Shown here one piece after another: positions 35,380 through 45,178 of a DNA stretch of 64,000 nt. The first letter of the stretch is position 1. Each line of letters begins with the position of its first letter. The translations under genes and the position numbers were made by a program. The DNA comes from Leptospira interrogans (GTDB lineage: Bacteria > Spirochaetota > Leptospiria > Leptospirales > Leptospiraceae). The notes under the pieces are model-generated. The model was not told where the DNA came from. It saw nothing but the letters and a program-made list of their open reading frames with translations, and ran no database searches. The stretch covers positions 124,001 to 188,000 of the forward strand of contig NZ_FTNA01000004.1 of NCBI RefSeq assembly GCF_900156205.1, written 5' to 3'.

Positions 35380-36483
35380 TTACGATTCGTAGAAACGATT
35401 AACCGCTTGGGCAATTTTATGTAAGTCAACATCTTTCAAATATTGATGAATGGGCAAAGTTAAAATTCGGCCCGCTTGTTTTTCCGTAATAGGGAAGTCT
35501 CCCTGTTTATATCCAAGATTCCTACTAGCGGGTTGAAGATGGATGGGAATCGGATAATGAATGGATGTCTCAATCCCCTGTGAAAATAAATAATCTTTTA
35601 ATTCATCTCTTCTTTCGACTTGTATTACGAAAGTATGATAAGTATTAAATTCTAAAGGTTTATCTTCCGGGATAAAAACATTCCTTTTATCTAATAAGGT
35701 TTTATAAAGTTGTGCATTCTGACGTCTTTTTTCAATAACTTGCGGCAAACGCGTTAAACGGAAATTTAAAATCGCCGCCTGAATTGCATCCATTCTCGTT
35801 ACAAAACCAAATTCACCGACAGTATTCCTATCAATTAGACCATGATTTCTAACCCTACTTACAGAGTTATAAATCTTCTCATCATTTGTTGTCAAAAATC
35901 CACCATCACCGCAAGCATTTAAATTCTTTAATGGATGGGTAGAGAAACATCCAATTTTACCAATAGAACCACTAAACTTACCATCATATTTAGAACCAAT
36001 AGATTGTGCTGCATCTTCAATTACGGGTATAGAATATTTGTCTGCAATCCTCATAATTTCATTCATCGCGGCAACCCGGCCAGTTAGATGAACAGGCATA
36101 ATCGCTTTTGTTTTAGACGTGATAGCCTTTTCCAATTTTTCCGGATCTAGATTCTGGTCCTCTCCTACATCGACAAATACTGGTTTCGCTTTTATATGAA
36201 CAATCGAAGCCGTAGAAGCAATAAAAGAGTTTGGAGGAGTAATCACTTCATCGCCCGGTTGAATACCAAGTTCTAAAAGTCCACATACGAGCGCATCGGT
36301 TCCACTATTTAAAGCAACCGCGTATTTCACTCCGCAGAACTTTGCGACATCCTCTTCAAACTTTGCGACTTCTTGTCCACCAATGTACTGACCGGAACCT
36401 AAAACGGAATCAAGAACCGGAAGTAATTCTTCCCGTTCGTTTTTCCACTGCTCAACTAAATTTATATAAGGAATATTTATCAT
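35380..36483 (-). CDS. DegT/DnrJ/EryC1/StrS sugar aminotransferase (tandem copy 2)
   Basis: The 367-residue PLP enzyme has its catalytic lysine at K186 in STHPLKNLNACGDGG, a motif shared with its upstream neighbour. The PVIEDAAQSIGSKYDGK segment before it is standard. It is a paralogue of the gene at 36492-37592, with similar overall layout but clearly diverged, so the two may aminate different keto sugars or form a heteromer. They are eight bases apart. Confidence 0.88.
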   Translation of the reverse strand: MINIPYINLVEQWKNEREELLPVLDSVLGSGQYIGGQEVAKFEEDVAKFCGVKYAVALNSGTDALVCGLLELGIQPGDEVITPPNSFIASTASIVHIKAKPVFVDVGEDQNLDPEKLEKAITSKTKAIMPVHLTGRVAAMNEIMRIADKYSIPVIEDAAQSIGSKYDGKFSGSIGKIGCFSTHPLKNLNACGDGGFLTTNDEKIYNSVSRVRNHGLIDRNTVGEFGFVTRMDAIQAAILNFRLTRLPQVIEKRRQNAQLYKTLLDKRNVFIPEDKPLEFNTYHTFVIQVERRDELKDYLFSQGIETSIHYPIPIHLQPASRNLGYKQGDFPITEKQAGRILTLPIHQYLKDVDLHKIAQAVNRFYES

Positions 36484-36491
36484 CGGATCAT

Positions 36492-37592
36492 TTACTTAGA
36501 ATAGAATTCTTTTATAATAGAAACAACATAATCCATTTCTTCCTTTGAAAGATGTTGATCACAAGGGAATGTAATAATCTTTTTTGTATGTGCGTCCGTT
36601 ACAGGAAAATCACCTTCTTTATATCCATAGGCTGTTAGTGCCTTTTGTCTATAAATTGGAATCGGATAATGTACCTTAGCCTCTATTCCTTTTTTTATAC
36701 AATAATCTAAGAGATGATCCCGATTCTCTGCAAAAACGATATATAAATGATAAACGATCCTAAAATCTTTGGGTCTTGGGGGAAGAGTAATTTGAGAAAT
36801 ACTCCTTAAATGTTGATCATAATAATTCGCATTTTCAATACGTTTATTTGAAATAGCTACTGCATTAGGAATAAGCCAATTGCCAACGACAGCTTGTATG
36901 GTATCTAACCTAGAATTACATCCTAAAATTTCAACGTTATCACGATCGATCAAACCGTGATTTCTAAGTAATCGTAGATTTTTTGCAAGTTCCTCGTCAT
37001 CCGTAACAATAACACCTCCATCCGACCAAACATTCAAATTTTTTAAAGGATGAAGAGAGAAGGCTCCCGTATTTCCCCAAGTCCCAGCTTTTTTGTTCTC
37101 GATTGCCCCTAGGATAGACTGACAAGCATCTTCTACTACAGGCAGGTTATACTTTTTTGCTATGGGCATCAATTTTCTCATATCAGTCATATAACCTGTG
37201 AAATGAACAGGAACTATAGCTTTAGTTTTTTTACTAATGACTTTTTCCAATAAATCTACATTCATACAAAAAGTATCATCGCAATCTACGAACACCGGAA
37301 TGGCTCCGAGTTCAGCAATCGCCCCCACTGTTGCTACAAATGTATTTGCCGTCGTAATTACTTCGTCACCAAATCCTACGCCAAGAGCTTTTAAGGAAAG
37401 TTTAATAGCATCCGTACCCGAATTCACCCCTATCGCATACTTTGCACCGATTAACTTAGAGAATTGATTTTCAAATTCAATTAAAGGTTTCCCTAAAGTA
37501 AAATCTCCTGTCGGAACAAACCTTTTTAATTCATCCCAAAGATCATCGCAATTTTCAAATTGTTGTTTTAAATATGAATATCTTACTTGCAT
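36492..37592 (-). CDS. DegT/DnrJ/EryC1/StrS sugar aminotransferase (tandem copy 1)
   Basis: The 366-residue PLP enzyme has the catalytic lysine at K184 in SLHPLKNLNVWSDGG and PVVEDACQSI before it. It follows an SDR gene by five bases. The C-terminal ends of this and the next gene (KVHYPIPIYRQKALTAYGYK versus SIHYPIPIHLQPASRNLGYK) show common descent, so the pair arose by tandem duplication. Confidence 0.88.
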   Translation of the reverse strand: MQVRYSYLKQQFENCDDLWDELKRFVPTGDFTLGKPLIEFENQFSKLIGAKYAIGVNSGTDAIKLSLKALGVGFGDEVITTANTFVATVGAIAELGAIPVFVDCDDTFCMNVDLLEKVISKKTKAIVPVHFTGYMTDMRKLMPIAKKYNLPVVEDACQSILGAIENKKAGTWGNTGAFSLHPLKNLNVWSDGGVIVTDDEELAKNLRLLRNHGLIDRDNVEILGCNSRLDTIQAVVGNWLIPNAVAISNKRIENANYYDQHLRSISQITLPPRPKDFRIVYHLYIVFAENRDHLLDYCIKKGIEAKVHYPIPIYRQKALTAYGYKEGDFPVTDAHTKKIITFPCDQHLSKEEMDYVVSIIKEFYSK

Positions 37593-37597
37593 TTTAC

Positions 37598-38590
37598 TTA
37601 CCTTAAACTTATAGATTGCATACGTTTTATATTAAAATATTTTTCATCGGTCAGAGAATTTGGAAGAAGACCAGAATCAAAAGCTTTCTTTAAATCTTCT
37701 GCCGCCAACTTAATAGAACGATTTGCACGAAACCCTAACTTATTGAATATTTTATCAGAAGAAATATGGTAGGATCGATTATCGTTTGTAGGCGTTGTAA
37801 CTAACTTTACATCTTCTCCGACAACTTCTTTCACCATATTAGCAATTTCAGAAACTGTAAAGTTCAAGTAACCTGCGTTAAATATTTCTCCAGCTACCTT
37901 TTCTTTTGGAGCGCGTAATAAAACCAAATACGCATCCACCATATCGTCGATATGAATGTTCGGACGAAGTTGTGCTCCTCCAAATACGGAGATTTCACGT
38001 TTGTGATATGCTAGATTAGTCAAGATATTTACTACAACATCCAACCTTTGTCTAGGCGAATAACCGCAAACTGTCGCGGGTCTTATTGTAATCGTCGTAA
38101 AATCATCGGTTTGATATTCGTTTAATATTTTTTCGCAATCTGCTTTAAATTTGGAATAATCCGTGAGCGGCTCTAAAGAAAAATCTTCCGTAACATTCGG
38201 TTCATCTTTAATTCCATAAACGGAAGAAGAAGAAGCATAAATAAATCTTTTGACAGAGTGTTTTTTGCTAATTTCAACAAGAGGTCGGAATGCGTCTAAA
38301 TTGATTGATTTTCCTAAATTCGGATTCAATTCAAAGCTAGGATCGTTGGAAATACATGCAAGATGAATCACCGAATCATGGCCTGGAATTGTTTGATTCA
38401 AGACATTTTGATCTCGAATATCTCCTTGAATCTTCGTTAGGTTAGGATGTTCTTTCAGTACATCTTCTCCATAGATCATAAGATCAAGCACCGTTACTTT
38501 ATAACCCTCCGAAAGAAGGCGGGGCACAAGCATGGCCCCAACGTAACCGGCCCCGCCTGTTATATAGATACTTTTAATATCTGGATTCAT
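37598..38590 (-). CDS. NAD-dependent epimerase/dehydratase (extended SDR)
   Basis: The 330-residue protein has the NAD motif TGGAGYVGAMLVPRLL near residue 11, YASSSSVYGIKDE near 117 and the catalytic YSKFK near 144. It belongs to the extended SDR group of nucleotide-sugar enzymes. GYVGAM and the following DLMIYGED fit a subgroup seen next to heptose or deoxysugar genes. The exact reaction (dehydration, epimerisation or reduction) cannot be told. It overlaps neither neighbour but lies 2 and 5 bp from them. Confidence 0.87.
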   Translation of the reverse strand: MNPDIKSIYITGGAGYVGAMLVPRLLSEGYKVTVLDLMIYGEDVLKEHPNLTKIQGDIRDQNVLNQTIPGHDSVIHLACISNDPSFELNPNLGKSINLDAFRPLVEISKKHSVKRFIYASSSSVYGIKDEPNVTEDFSLEPLTDYSKFKADCEKILNEYQTDDFTTITIRPATVCGYSPRQRLDVVVNILTNLAYHKREISVFGGAQLRPNIHIDDMVDAYLVLLRAPKEKVAGEIFNAGYLNFTVSEIANMVKEVVGEDVKLVTTPTNDNRSYHISSDKIFNKLGFRANRSIKLAAEDLKKAFDSGLLPNSLTDEKYFNIKRMQSISLR

Positions 38591-38592
38591 AT

Positions 38593-40122
38593 TTACCTCA
38601 AATTCTTAATATAGCTTTCAAGTTTCTGATGAGAAACGGGTATATTTCCAATTGTTTGAACGGCAAGCGCCGCCATACAAGCACCAATCGCAGAGGCTTC
38701 CATTAAATTTGCACCGGAACACATACTAACAGAAATAGCTGCCAATAAGGAATCACCTGCTCCGGCTACGTCTACTGGGTTGGAAACCAAAGCAGGAAAA
38801 TGTTCTCTTTTCTTAAAATTACCGGGAATATCGTTCGAATACGCGATAAATCCTTCGGCGCCTAATTTAACTAATAAATTTTTGGAACGTGTTTTTTCCA
38901 AAAGAGTATTTGCAATCCATTCTACTCCGTCTTCATGATTGCTGAGAGCAATTCTTGCCTCCCTTTCTGTCGGACATAACAAATCAAAGTCCTCAAATTT
39001 AGCAACATTGCCAACTTGGCTACTACACTGTAAATCTCCAAAGAGTAAAATGTTGTTTTCCTTTGCTATCGATCTAATTTCAGCAAGAACTCTGTTCGTT
39101 ATTACTCCATATACAAAATCACAAACGAGAATTCCGTCGTAATTTTTCGCAATTTTTCTTAATTTTTCAATGAGTTGATCTTCAATTTTTTTTGAGAGAG
39201 AGTGTTCCTTAAGACGACTGACCCGAAATAGTTTTTGATTTTCAACCATATAACGAATTTTGAATGTAGTAGGACGACTGCTATCACCAACCAATTGTAC
39301 GTCGATACCTTGTTCTTGTAAGTTCTTACCTACTAAATTTGCGTTTTCATCTTCGCCTACAACGGATAAAAAAGTACAATCTGCACCTAAAGCTTTTACG
39401 TGTGCGGCAACTACACCTGCCCCGCCCACAAATTCTCTAGTTTCTAATTCCTTAACTACAAGAACCGGAGCTTCAGCACTAATTCCAATAGCATCGCAAG
39501 CTACATATTGATCTACGATGGTATCTCCTATAACAAGGATCTTAGAATTGGTAAACTTTCCAATGTAAGCTACAAGCTTTGCAAGATCGATCCCTTGTCG
39601 TTTGTTTGCCTGAAGAAATAAATGTTTTCTTTCCGATTCAAGATCTTGTTGGCTACCATGAAGTAAATCAGCGCTTGCATAATGAACTTCACCTGCATGA
39701 AAAATCACTTTCCCGTTTTGTTTCTCAATACTATAAACCGCAGCCTTAATGTCTTCACGATGTGTATTTTCTAACTCTTTTCCTAAAACTAAAACAGAAG
39801 GTTTGATATGGACCGATAAGTCCTCAAGGGAAATTTTATCCAAAACATAAACTAAATCTACAAAATGTAAAGAGGCTACGCCTTCCGCTCTTTCCATTTG
39901 ATGAAAGTACTTACTTCTTTGGGATTCCGCAATACTTTGATCTCCTAGAACCGCTACTTTTAGTTTTTTTCCAAGACTTTTAGCATATTGTAAAAATCGA
40001 ATATGTCCTGGATGTATAACGTTAAAATGTCCATAACAAAGAACTAAAGATTCTTCTAATGGACTTTCACTAAGTTGTGAAACATCCCCGACAGATATGA
40101 TCTTATGAGAATTGGGAATCAT
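38593..40122 (-). CDS. nucleotidyltransferase-PfkB sugar kinase fusion (HldE/RfaE-like, reversed domain order)
   Basis: From the ATG at 40120-40122 the product has about 509 residues. Residues about 25-160 are a cytidylyltransferase-like domain with CYGHFNVIHPGHIRFLQYAK (the HxGH motif). Residues about 180-509 are a PfkB/ribokinase domain with EFVGGAGVVAAHVKALGAD and DVAGAGDSLLAAISV. HldE has the same two domains with the kinase first; here the order is the opposite. A longer start at 40176 exists, but the chosen ATG overlaps the upstream stop as ATGA, the coupling seen elsewhere in the locus. It would phosphorylate a heptose 7-phosphate-like sugar and may activate it. Confidence 0.87.
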   Translation of the reverse strand: MIPNSHKIISVGDVSQLSESPLEESLVLCYGHFNVIHPGHIRFLQYAKSLGKKLKVAVLGDQSIAESQRSKYFHQMERAEGVASLHFVDLVYVLDKISLEDLSVHIKPSVLVLGKELENTHREDIKAAVYSIEKQNGKVIFHAGEVHYASADLLHGSQQDLESERKHLFLQANKRQGIDLAKLVAYIGKFTNSKILVIGDTIVDQYVACDAIGISAEAPVLVVKELETREFVGGAGVVAAHVKALGADCTFLSVVGEDENANLVGKNLQEQGIDVQLVGDSSRPTTFKIRYMVENQKLFRVSRLKEHSLSKKIEDQLIEKLRKIAKNYDGILVCDFVYGVITNRVLAEIRSIAKENNILLFGDLQCSSQVGNVAKFEDFDLLCPTEREARIALSNHEDGVEWIANTLLEKTRSKNLLVKLGAEGFIAYSNDIPGNFKKREHFPALVSNPVDVAGAGDSLLAAISVSMCSGANLMEASAIGACMAALAVQTIGNIPVSHQKLESYIKNLR

Positions 40123-40922
40123 AATATTGACTGAATTGACTGATGAATCGAGTTCGACAAAAATTCTGTTTCCCATTCATCTAAATTATTGTTTTCTGGG
40201 AAAGTAACTTCCTTTTGAGCCTTCGCCAAAGCCTCTGAATTTCCAATATCACGCATTATATCTTTGTTTTCCCAAGTGGCGATTTTTCCCAAAAACTCTG
40301 GCAACACTTGATTACTAAAATCGTTTACGTATTCTCTTTCTTGAATCCAATCTAAAACTTCTGGTTCAATCAAGTAGATGGCTGCATTTGCCAGATTTCC
40401 TGGAGGGTTTTCCACTTTTTCGTAGAACCTTTGAACGACTCCGTCTTCATCCAGCTCCACAATCCCACAACTTTTGGGAGAATCAGTTCGAAACGTCATC
40501 ATCGTTATAAGAGAACCTTTAGGTCTTTTTAAAAAATGAAATTCAACAAAAGAATTAAAATCGCATAAACAAAGATTATCGCCATGAACTAAAAGAATTG
40601 TTTTCCCTTTAAAGAAATCATAGTTCTTCTGAAGAGTCCCTGCCGTACCTAATAACTCTGGTTCATAGACGGATTTGACCCAATCTTTATATCTAGGTCT
40701 TTTTAAAAAAGAAGATACGATCTCATTCAAATAATGAAGGTTTACTAATACTTTAGAAACTTTTAATTGAGAAATTTGATCCAACCAAATTTCAAGCAAA
40801 GGTTTCCCGGAAATCGGCATCAAACATTTCGGCCAAAAATCCGTAAGAGGTTTTAGCCTAGTTCCAAGCCCAGCCGCCAGAATTAAAACGTTAATTTCGT
40901 TTTTATGAATTAGATCCGCCAA
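40119..40922 (-). CDS. sugar-1-phosphate nucleotidyltransferase (HddC-like)
   Basis: The 267-residue protein has the nucleotide-binding motif LILAAGLGTRLKPLTDFWPK near residue 13 and LVHGDNLCLCDF near 108, followed by NAAIYLIEPEVL. It is of the NTP_transferase family; the context of GmhA-like and kinase genes suggests a heptose 1-phosphate guanylyltransferase like HddC. A glucose- or mannose-1-phosphate enzyme is possible. Its start overlaps the upstream epimerase gene by 20 bp, and its stop overlaps the following gene by four bases. Confidence 0.85.
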   Translation of the reverse strand: MADLIHKNEINVLILAAGLGTRLKPLTDFWPKCLMPISGKPLLEIWLDQISQLKVSKVLVNLHYLNEIVSSFLKRPRYKDWVKSVYEPELLGTAGTLQKNYDFFKGKTILLVHGDNLCLCDFNSFVEFHFLKRPKGSLITMMTFRTDSPKSCGIVELDEDGVVQRFYEKVENPPGNLANAAIYLIEPEVLDWIQEREYVNDFSNQVLPEFLGKIATWENKDIMRDIGNSEALAKAQKEVTFPENNNLDEWETEFLSNSIHQSIQSIL

Positions 40923-41892
40923 GATACTTAAACCAATCGGATGTCGCTTTTTCTATCTTATCAGGCGTCCATACTGGAGCTTCTCTCCAATAATCTATAT
41001 TTTTTAATAATTCGCCAATCCCTGTTTCTATAGAAATCTTAGGGGACCATTTTAAATCTTTTTTAATTTTTGCAATATCGGCAAAAGTGCTATCTGGTTC
41101 ACCCGGTCGTTTTGGAATATAAGTAACTTCTCCTTTCAAAAGTTCTACAATTCGATTGACTGAAATCGTTGCACCACTTCCAACATTATAAATTTCACCT
41201 ACTTTATCACTTTGGGCAGCAGCAAAAACCGCTTCCGCAACGTCTTGCACATAAGTAAAATCTCTAGTTTGTTTTCCATCCCCAACTACAGTGAAAGGTT
41301 TCCCTGCCAACTTTTGAGCTAAAAAAACTCCAAATACGGCACCATAAGTTCCAGAAGTTCTAGATCTAGGTCCGTAAACATTAAAAAACCTTAATGATAG
41401 AGCGGGAAATTTATAAACTTGTGCCCAGTGCATGACTAACTCTTCCCCCATTCTTTTTGTAAGTGCATATGGGTATTGAGGTAGAATTGGCGAAGTCTCA
41501 GGAGTTGGATAAAGCTCCGGAATTCCATAACAAGAAGAAGAAGCAGCATAAACAAACCGCTTCACTCCGTAATGTCTACTAGCTTGAAGAACATTCAGAG
41601 TACCAGTTACATTTGATTGAAAATAACCTTCAGGGTTTTGAATACTAGGAACAATGTCCGCGAGCGCCGCAAGATGAAATACATAATCAACTGATTGAAA
41701 CTTTTTGATCCAATCTTCTTGAATCGATAGATCACATTCAACTAAATCAATTTTCTCTTTTACGTGATTTAAATTAAACGCCCTTCCCGTACTGAAATTA
41801 TCCAGAACGGTAACCTCAAATTGATTTTCCAATAGAAGATCTACAAGATGACTTCCAATAAACCCTGCTCCGCCTGTAACTAACGCTTTCAT
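40903..41892 (-). CDS. NAD-dependent epimerase (UDP-glucose 4-epimerase-like SDR)
   Basis: The 329-residue protein starts MKALVTGGAGFIGSHLVD (GxxGxxG), has YAASSSCYGIPE near residue 120 and the catalytic YALTK near 146, then FFNVYGPRSR. This pattern is that of UDP-GlcNAc/UDP-glucose 4-epimerase-like SDRs. Being within the heptose-type module it may instead act on a nucleotide heptose. It ends inside the start of the nucleotidyltransferase gene. Confidence 0.87.
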   Translation of the reverse strand: MKALVTGGAGFIGSHLVDLLLENQFEVTVLDNFSTGRAFNLNHVKEKIDLVECDLSIQEDWIKKFQSVDYVFHLAALADIVPSIQNPEGYFQSNVTGTLNVLQASRHYGVKRFVYAASSSCYGIPELYPTPETSPILPQYPYALTKRMGEELVMHWAQVYKFPALSLRFFNVYGPRSRTSGTYGAVFGVFLAQKLAGKPFTVVGDGKQTRDFTYVQDVAEAVFAAAQSDKVGEIYNVGSGATISVNRIVELLKGEVTYIPKRPGEPDSTFADIAKIKKDLKWSPKISIETGIGELLKNIDYWREAPVWTPDKIEKATSDWFKYLGGSNS

Positions 41893-41898
41893 TTTATT

Positions 41899-42456
41899 TT
41901 ACTTTGCTCCACACAACCATTGCATACACATATGGCCTACAATTACTTGTAAATCTTCAGAGATTTGCATATCATTGATCGGAAAGTGAATTGGATATTT
42001 CGCCAATTCCTTACATTTACCTCCCGAAAATCCCAAAATCGCATATGTAATCATTTCTAACTTATTTCCTACTTCGAGCGCCTTTACTACGTTAGGTGAA
42101 TTACCACTTCCAGAAAGGACGATTAGAACATCACCTTTATTCGCCTTTACCTCTAATTGTTGAGAAAAAATTGTATCGTATCCTTCGTCATTGGCAAGGC
42201 AAGTAATGACGGCAGCGTTCGCAGGTAAAGCTTCCACACGAAGTCCCATTCCATTTTTTTTATCGATACCGTAATTAAAATCATTTGCGAGATGAATTGC
42301 ATTTCCGGCACTTCCACCGTTTCCACAAAGGAAAACTTGTTTTTTAGTCTCCCAAGCATCTTTCAATGAAAGTGCAAGGCGTTCTATTTCTGATGCTCTT
42401 TCGGGAACAAGAACGGATTGAAGACGGCCTATATAGGCATTGTAATGATCTAACAT
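41899..42456 (-). CDS. SIS-domain phosphosugar isomerase, GmhA-like
   Basis: The 185-residue protein is a single SIS domain with VFLCGNGGSAGNAIHLANDF near residue 42 and LIVLSGSGNSPNVVKAL near 112, the phosphosugar-binding loops of GmhA. GmhA turns sedoheptulose 7-phosphate into D-glycero-manno-heptose 7-phosphate. The family length (about 185-195) fits. Together with the downstream kinase/nucleotidyltransferase genes it marks a nucleotide-heptose route. Confidence 0.88.
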   Translation of the reverse strand: MLDHYNAYIGRLQSVLVPERASEIERLALSLKDAWETKKQVFLCGNGGSAGNAIHLANDFNYGIDKKNGMGLRVEALPANAAVITCLANDEGYDTIFSQQLEVKANKGDVLIVLSGSGNSPNVVKALEVGNKLEMITYAILGFSGGKCKELAKYPIHFPINDMQISEDLQVIVGHMCMQWLCGAK

Positions 42457-42487
42457 CTGCTTTTCCTCTTACATAAAGAAAAAATTA

Positions 42488-43585
42488 CTAAATCAGCGAT
42501 TTGACTAATAGAAACACTTCTTCGCCAATCGAAGGAGAAGAAGTAAGTCCGGGACTTTCAATCCCCAGTAGATGAATCCAGGGACGATTTTCTGGATATT
42601 TTTTGATTACAAAATCAGTAATTGGTTTATTATCAAAAAATAATCTAGGTCTTAATCCTACGTAACCTTGAGTTAAATCTTCCTCAGTGTAATAATTGGT
42701 AATATTTTTTAAAGAATTAAAGAAAACATTTCTAGACGTTTGAAATTTATAATCCGTTTTAGATTCAGCCCAATTAGAATTTGGACCTGCATAAGACTCA
42801 CCATTGAGATGAAACGTATAATGAACACCTAATGCAGTGCTTGAATAAGATGGAAGAGGATAAACCAATTTTTTAAATGGAAGTTCTCTTCTTAAACGGT
42901 AATACTCACCTTTATTCGGACGAATTTCATATTTTAATTCTTTCAACTGCCTTATAAGCTCATCTGAATGAAGCCCCCCAGCATTCACAATACAATCGGC
43001 CTCAATTTCTTCCATTTGCCCTGACTGCGTATCATAAAAAAAGGGAGTTTCTTCACGAAAAAGAAAACGTTTACCTTTAATGAAAGTGACTCCAGCATTT
43101 TCACACTCTCTCCACAAAGCTTTCAAATAAAGAGAAACGTCTACTACTCCGGTTTTCGAAAGGTAAATTGCATTTTCTCCCAAAAGAAAAGGATATTCAG
43201 AAGTAAGATTTTTTATATAAAATGTATTTCGAATATCGTATTTTACAGATTTATAATAAAGTTCATCTAACTTTTCTTTTTTTTGCAACTCAATAGAAGA
43301 ATCTTCTTTAACTCCGGTTGTGATTATCTTACCACAAATACTATAAGGGACGTTAAATCGATTAAAAAACTCTAATGATAACTCATAACCTCTTAGACAG
43401 TGTTTTAATTTTTGAGAATTTTCTGCATAGTAAATCCCAGAATGTAAAACACCTGAATTCCTTCCGCTGATACCATCGCCCCTATTTTCTGATGAATCAC
43501 ATAAATAAACATCTGCTTGGGTATTCTTAGAAATTTGATAAGCGATCCAACTTCCAACTATGCCGGAACCTATTACTAAAATCAA
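42488..43585 (-). CDS. FAD-dependent oxidoreductase, L-2-hydroxyglutarate oxidase-like (DAO family)
   Basis: The 365-residue protein starts ILVIGSGIVGSWIAYQI, an FAD-binding GxGxxG fold. It has SGRNSGVLHSGIYY near residue 41, CIVNAGGLHSDEL near 200, and a C-terminal GIESPGLTSSPSIGEEV, the signature of LhgO-type enzymes. Its role in a polysaccharide locus is unclear; it may oxidise a hydroxy acid group on a precursor. It is 31 bp from the GmhA-like gene and 16 bp from fcl. Confidence 0.85.
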   Translation of the reverse strand: MILVIGSGIVGSWIAYQISKNTQADVYLCDSSENRGDGISGRNSGVLHSGIYYAENSQKLKHCLRGYELSLEFFNRFNVPYSICGKIITTGVKEDSSIELQKKEKLDELYYKSVKYDIRNTFYIKNLTSEYPFLLGENAIYLSKTGVVDVSLYLKALWRECENAGVTFIKGKRFLFREETPFFYDTQSGQMEEIEADCIVNAGGLHSDELIRQLKELKYEIRPNKGEYYRLRRELPFKKLVYPLPSYSSTALGVHYTFHLNGESYAGPNSNWAESKTDYKFQTSRNVFFNSLKNITNYYTEEDLTQGYVGLRPRLFFDNKPITDFVIKKYPENRPWIHLLGIESPGLTSSPSIGEEVFLLVKSLI

Positions 43586-43601
43586 ATGGTTAATACGTCC
43601 T

Positions 43602-44546
43602 TCATATTACCGTTTTATAATCCTCAAACGCCAACCGAATCCCTTCTTTCAATTCCACCTGATGTTTCCACCCCATTTTATGAAGCTTAGAAACGTCCAA
43701 AAGTTTGCGAGGAGTTCCGTCCGGTTTAGTAAGGTCGAAAGTCAAAAGTCCTTGATACCCTACTACTTCCTTAATGGTTTCGGCAAGTTCACGAATACTT
43801 ACTTCAATGCCACTTCCAACATTGACGTGCTCTCCCCCTTTCGGATCTCCGGTCACATCGTAATTTTTCATTAAAAAAACGCAGGCGTGTCCCATGTCAT
43901 CGGAATATAAAAATTCTCTCAACGGTTTTCCAGTCCCCCATACTACAACTTCTGGAAGGTTTTTTATTTTAGCTTCATAAAAACGACGGATCAAGGCGGG
44001 AAGAACATGAGAATTTTCAGGATGATAATTATCCCCAGGACCGTAGAGATTAGTTGGCATGACGGAAATAAAATTTGTGCCGTATTGACGATTATAACTT
44101 TGGCACATTACGATCCCCGCAATTTTAGCGACCGCATAAGGTTCGTTAGTCGGTTCCAATTTACCGTCCAACAATTGACTTTCATCCATTGGTTGTTTAG
44201 CAAACTTAGGATAAATACAGGAAGAACCTAGAAAAAGAAGTTTTTTTGTTTTAAATCGATAACACGCGTCTATAACATTATTTTGAATCTGAATATTAGA
44301 AAAAATGAATTCGGCTGGGTAAGTATTATTAGCGTGAATTCCGCCCACCTTTGCAGCAGCCAAAAAAACATATTCGGGACGATTCACCTCAAAGAACTCA
44401 TTCACTTTAGATTGTTCCGTAAGATCCAATTCAGCATGAGTCTTACCTAAAATGTTTTCGTAACCTTCTTTTTTTAAAACGCGTTCAATCGCAGAACCTA
44501 CAAGTCCTTTATGACCGGCGATATAAATCTTTGATTCCTTTTCCAT
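43602..44546 (-). CDS. fcl: GDP-L-fucose synthase
   Basis: The 314-residue SDR starts [25 protein letters not shown] (written here in part: [15 protein letters not shown]). It has [16 protein letters not shown] near residue 105 and the catalytic YAVAK near 136, all typical of Fcl/WcaG. It epimerises and reduces GDP-4-keto-6-deoxymannose to GDP-fucose. The Gmd dehydratase that makes its substrate is not in the window. It is the second gene of the locus, four bases after the regulator gene. A decayed copy of its 3' third lies at 24463-24771. Confidence 0.93.
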   Translation of the reverse strand: MEKESKIYIAGHKGLVGSAIERVLKKEGYENILGKTHAELDLTEQSKVNEFFEVNRPEYVFLAAAKVGGIHANNTYPAEFIFSNIQIQNNVIDACYRFKTKKLLFLGSSCIYPKFAKQPMDESQLLDGKLEPTNEPYAVAKIAGIVMCQSYNRQYGTNFISVMPTNLYGPGDNYHPENSHVLPALIRRFYEAKIKNLPEVVVWGTGKPLREFLYSDDMGHACVFLMKNYDVTGDPKGGEHVNVGSGIEVSIRELAETIKEVVGYQGLLTFDLTKPDGTPRKLLDVSKLHKMGWKHQVELKEGIRLAFEDYKTVI

Positions 44547-44550
44547 CGCC

Positions 44551-44871
<321 letters not shown>

Positions 44872-44925
44872 AGAACCATCAAAAAGAATGAATTGAATTT
44901 GAAAAAAGCTAAAAGAAAGGCTCTT

Positions 44926-44931
44926 AGTATA
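44926..44931 (-). promoter_or_regulatory. possible -10 box of the polysaccharide locus
   Basis: The minus strand reads TATACT here, about 55 bases before the regulator start codon. The -35 place (GGCTGG) is poor, so the site is only a candidate. Confidence 0.3.
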
Positions 44932-45178
44932 GCTTCGCCGGGTCAGTCCCAGCCATCGGGAAATCTGGGTTCATCAAAAAACTTATGGGACATTCTGTCA
45001 AGAAAATTCGTTCAACAATTGAACAGATCATTTTAACACCTTCTAAGTTAAAGTAGCCTCAAATTTTCCTTTAGGACTTGTCCCAAAGCCTCACAATGTG
45101 GGAACTATTTACGAAAATTTAACAAGATTAGAACTGCTCGAAAATTCATAAATTGCCAAATGCAACCTAATTTGTAGG

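Noticed and set aside
40123..40176. longer start for the HldE-like fusion
   Set aside because: The extra 18 residues overlap the upstream gene by 58 bp and show no conserved content; the ATGA overlap at 40119-40122 is a better start, though neither has a strong ribosome site.
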